Part shown: positions 62,710 through 64,000 of the stretch, piece after piece
Position numbering within the stretch: position 1 is the first letter of the stretch
How the letters are laid out: each line of letters opens with the position of its first letter
Origin: Citreicella sp. C3M06
GTDB lineage: Bacteria; Pseudomonadota; Alphaproteobacteria; Rhodobacterales; Rhodobacteraceae
Length of the DNA: 64,000 bases
Direction: 5' to 3'
Assembly (NCBI RefSeq): GCF_018860705.1
Contig: NZ_JAHKQA010000076.1
Location: forward strand, 1 to 64,000
Program-made: the position numbers and the translations under genes
Notes under the pieces: model-generated
Seen by the model: the letters and a program-made list of their open reading frames with translations, nothing else
Databases searched by the model: none
What the model was told of the DNA's origin: nothing

Positions 62710-64000
62710 ATGGCAAACATTCTGACGCATATCGCCCCGGCCTTCACGGCCCGGAGGGCAGAGGCGCGCCTGCGTGTCGCCCAAGCGGAGCTGAACATGG
62801 CTGCGGTCACGAAGCAGGCCGAGCTGGTGCAGTCCTACGACGCAGCGCGCGTCGGTGGCCGGATGTCGGGCTGGGCCCGCCCGCACACATCGGCCACGAC
62901 AGAACTTCAGGGCGCGCTACCGTTCCTGCGCGCCTCGGCGCGTGACCTTGTGCGCAATTCGCCCCACGCGAGCCGCGCGGTGCGGGTGCTGTCGACGCAT
63001 ATCGCCGGAACCGGGGTTCGCCCCCGCGCCAAGCCGGTTAGCCAAGACAAGGACGCGCGTGAAGCTGTGTCGCGCATCACCCGCGACCAGTGGGAGCGTT
63101 TTGTCGAGAACGTCGATCCCGAAGGCCAGATCGATTTCTTTGGTCAGCAGCGGCTTTTGATGCGTGCAGTGGTCGAGGGGGGCGAGGCGCTGCGGATCTG
63201 GACGCCTGTCGCCCAGGACGGGCGGCTGTTCTGGCGCGCGACGATTGTCGAGGGCGATCTGCTGGACCACCAGAAGACAGAAATGCTGTCGGACGGGGGC
63301 CGGATTGTGCAAGGGGTCGAGTTCGACGCTGCGGGGCGTCGGGTGGCGTATCACATGCATCGCTGGCATCCCGGTGAGCGGTATCTGCCGGGCGGGTTCA
63401 CCTTTGACCTGCAGCGCGTCCCTGCGGCCTTTGTCGATCATGTCTTTGAGGTTCTTCGCCCCGGTCAGGTGCGCGGCGTGTCCTGGATGGCACCGTCAGC
63501 AACCACGCTGCGGGACACCGAGGATCTGGCCGAGGCCGAGATCGTTCGAAAGAAGCTGGAAGCCTGTATTTCGATGGTGGTCACGAACGCCAACGATGAC
63601 GGCGACCCGAGCGGTGTTCCAGCGTTGGCCGGTGCGGAGGATGACAGCGGCGCACCCCTGCGGTCTGCCTCGGGCGCGCCGATCGAGCGAATGCAGCCGG
63701 GCATGGTTCTGCAGGCCCGCCCCGGTTGGGGGGTGGATTTCAACGCACCGCCTGCGAGCGAGGGGCTGGCGGAGCACATGCGCGAGCGCCTGCATGCGAT
63801 CGCGGCGGGCATCGGCACCACCTATTTTCAGATGACCGGCGATCTAAGCCAGGCGAACTATTCCTCGATGCGAGGCGGTGAGCTTGAGTTTGGGCGGCTG
63901 GTCGAGATCTGGCAGGCGGATCTGATGATCACCCAAAGCGGACGCCCGGCGTGGCGACGGGTGATGGATGCAGCCCGCGTGAATGGTGACCTGCGATTGC
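62710..64000 (+). CDS. Portal protein, lambda gpB family (cut by window edge)
   Basis: The first 430 residues of a phage portal. MANILTHIAPAFTARRAEAR, then RVGGRMSGWARPHTSATTEL, DLVRNSPHASRAVRVLSTHI, QWERFVENVDPEGQIDFFGQ, VEGDLLDHQKTEMLSDGGRI, and FQMTGDLSQANYSSMRGGEL, which is the strongly conserved NYSSMR signature of the lambda portal family. The C-terminus lies off the right edge. Forms the dodecameric DNA channel. Confidence 0.92.
   Translation, partial: MANILTHIAPAFTARRAEARLRVAQAELNMAAVTKQAELVQSYDAARVGGRMSGWARPHTSATTELQGALPFLRASARDLVRNSPHASRAVRVLSTHIAGTGVRPRAKPVSQDKDAREAVSRITRDQWERFVENVDPEGQIDFFGQQRLLMRAVVEGGEALRIWTPVAQDGRLFWRATIVEGDLLDHQKTEMLSDGGRIVQGVEFDAAGRRVAYHMHRWHPGERYLPGGFTFDLQRVPAAFVDHVFEVLRPGQVRGVSWMAPSATTLRDTEDLAEAEIVRKKLEACISMVVTNANDDGDPSGVPALAGAEDDSGAPLRSASGAPIERMQPGMVLQARPGWGVDFNAPPASEGLAEHMRERLHAIAAGIGTTYFQMTGDLSQANYSSMRGGELEFGRLVEIWQADLMITQSGRPAWRRVMDAARVNGDLRL

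Larger units (their letters stand above)
50265..64000. mobile_element. Lambda-like prophage, left part
   Basis: Temperate phage genome integrated directly after tRNA-Thr(TGT). Contents in order are integrase and small genes (leftward), S24 repressor and Cro-like gene, early genes, replication gene with iterons, NusG-like antiterminator candidate, TerS, TerL, gpW-like and portal genes. The right end and second att site lie beyond the window. The structural module keeps the lambda order Nu1-A-W-B. Confidence 0.93.

Overview
The window looks like a GC-rich alphaproteobacterial chromosome, most likely from the Rhodobacterales (Rhodobacter/Paracoccus/roseobacter relatives). The pointers are protein content and gene order: a pccB...pccA...methylmalonyl-CoA mutase locus with an ScfR/PccR-type regulator, a DUF4174 protein, a YcjX/YcjF pair, gatC-gatA, argD-argF and a full fruBKA phosphotransferase operon. 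I ran no database search, so assignments rest on motifs, lengths and context.

Layout, 1-50.2 kb (chromosomal backbone). The left edge cuts acetyl-CoA synthetase. It is followed by a decayed TRAP dicarboxylate transporter (dctP and the dctM 3' end), then two tiny membrane-protein genes behind a candidate EcfG-type stress promoter. A leftward block holds YcjF, a GNAT enzyme, YcjX, a PiT phosphate transporter and a Nudix hydrolase. truA, argD and argF run rightward. hrpB and an EmrAB-like efflux operon run leftward, divergent from a TetR regulator with two perfect operators between. An AmpD-like amidase, an Excalibur-type lipoprotein and gatCA follow.

21.7-34.5 kb is the propionyl-CoA locus: an ScfR/PccR-like regulator, a Bcr-type efflux protein, pccB, several small proteins and lipoproteins, pccA, a sulfotransferase-like protein and methylmalonyl-CoA mutase. 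TTTGCAAA-type boxes lie in front of both the regulator and pccB. With acs at the left edge this fits growth on acetate and propionate through methylmalonyl-CoA to succinyl-CoA. 34.6-50.2 kb holds small housekeeping genes, the fructose PTS operon (fruB-fruK-fruA), a divergent solute-binding-protein/hybrid-kinase pair with a convergent OmpR-type regulator, an ALDH7-type dehydrogenase, hisA and tRNA-Thr(TGT).

50.2-64.0 kb is the left part of a temperate, lambda-like prophage integrated at the 3' end of tRNA-Thr; the right end lies outside the window. In order: integrase and seven tiny co-directional genes, a moron-like membrane protein, an S24 repressor with a Cro-like partner and three operators, a run of small early genes, a replication-initiator-like gene carrying five iterons and an AT-rich stretch, a NusG-like (NGN-KOW) antiterminator candidate, then Nu1-like TerS, GpA-family TerL, a gpW-like joining protein and a gpB-like portal in lambda order. 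A 15-bp operator in the repressor region recurs as an inverted pair 1.6 kb away at the promoter of the small-gene/integrase operon, so one repressor probably controls both. The most interesting items are the intragenic iteron array, the phage NusG-like protein, this operator network, the SBP-kinase-regulator module beside fru, and the PccR boxes.
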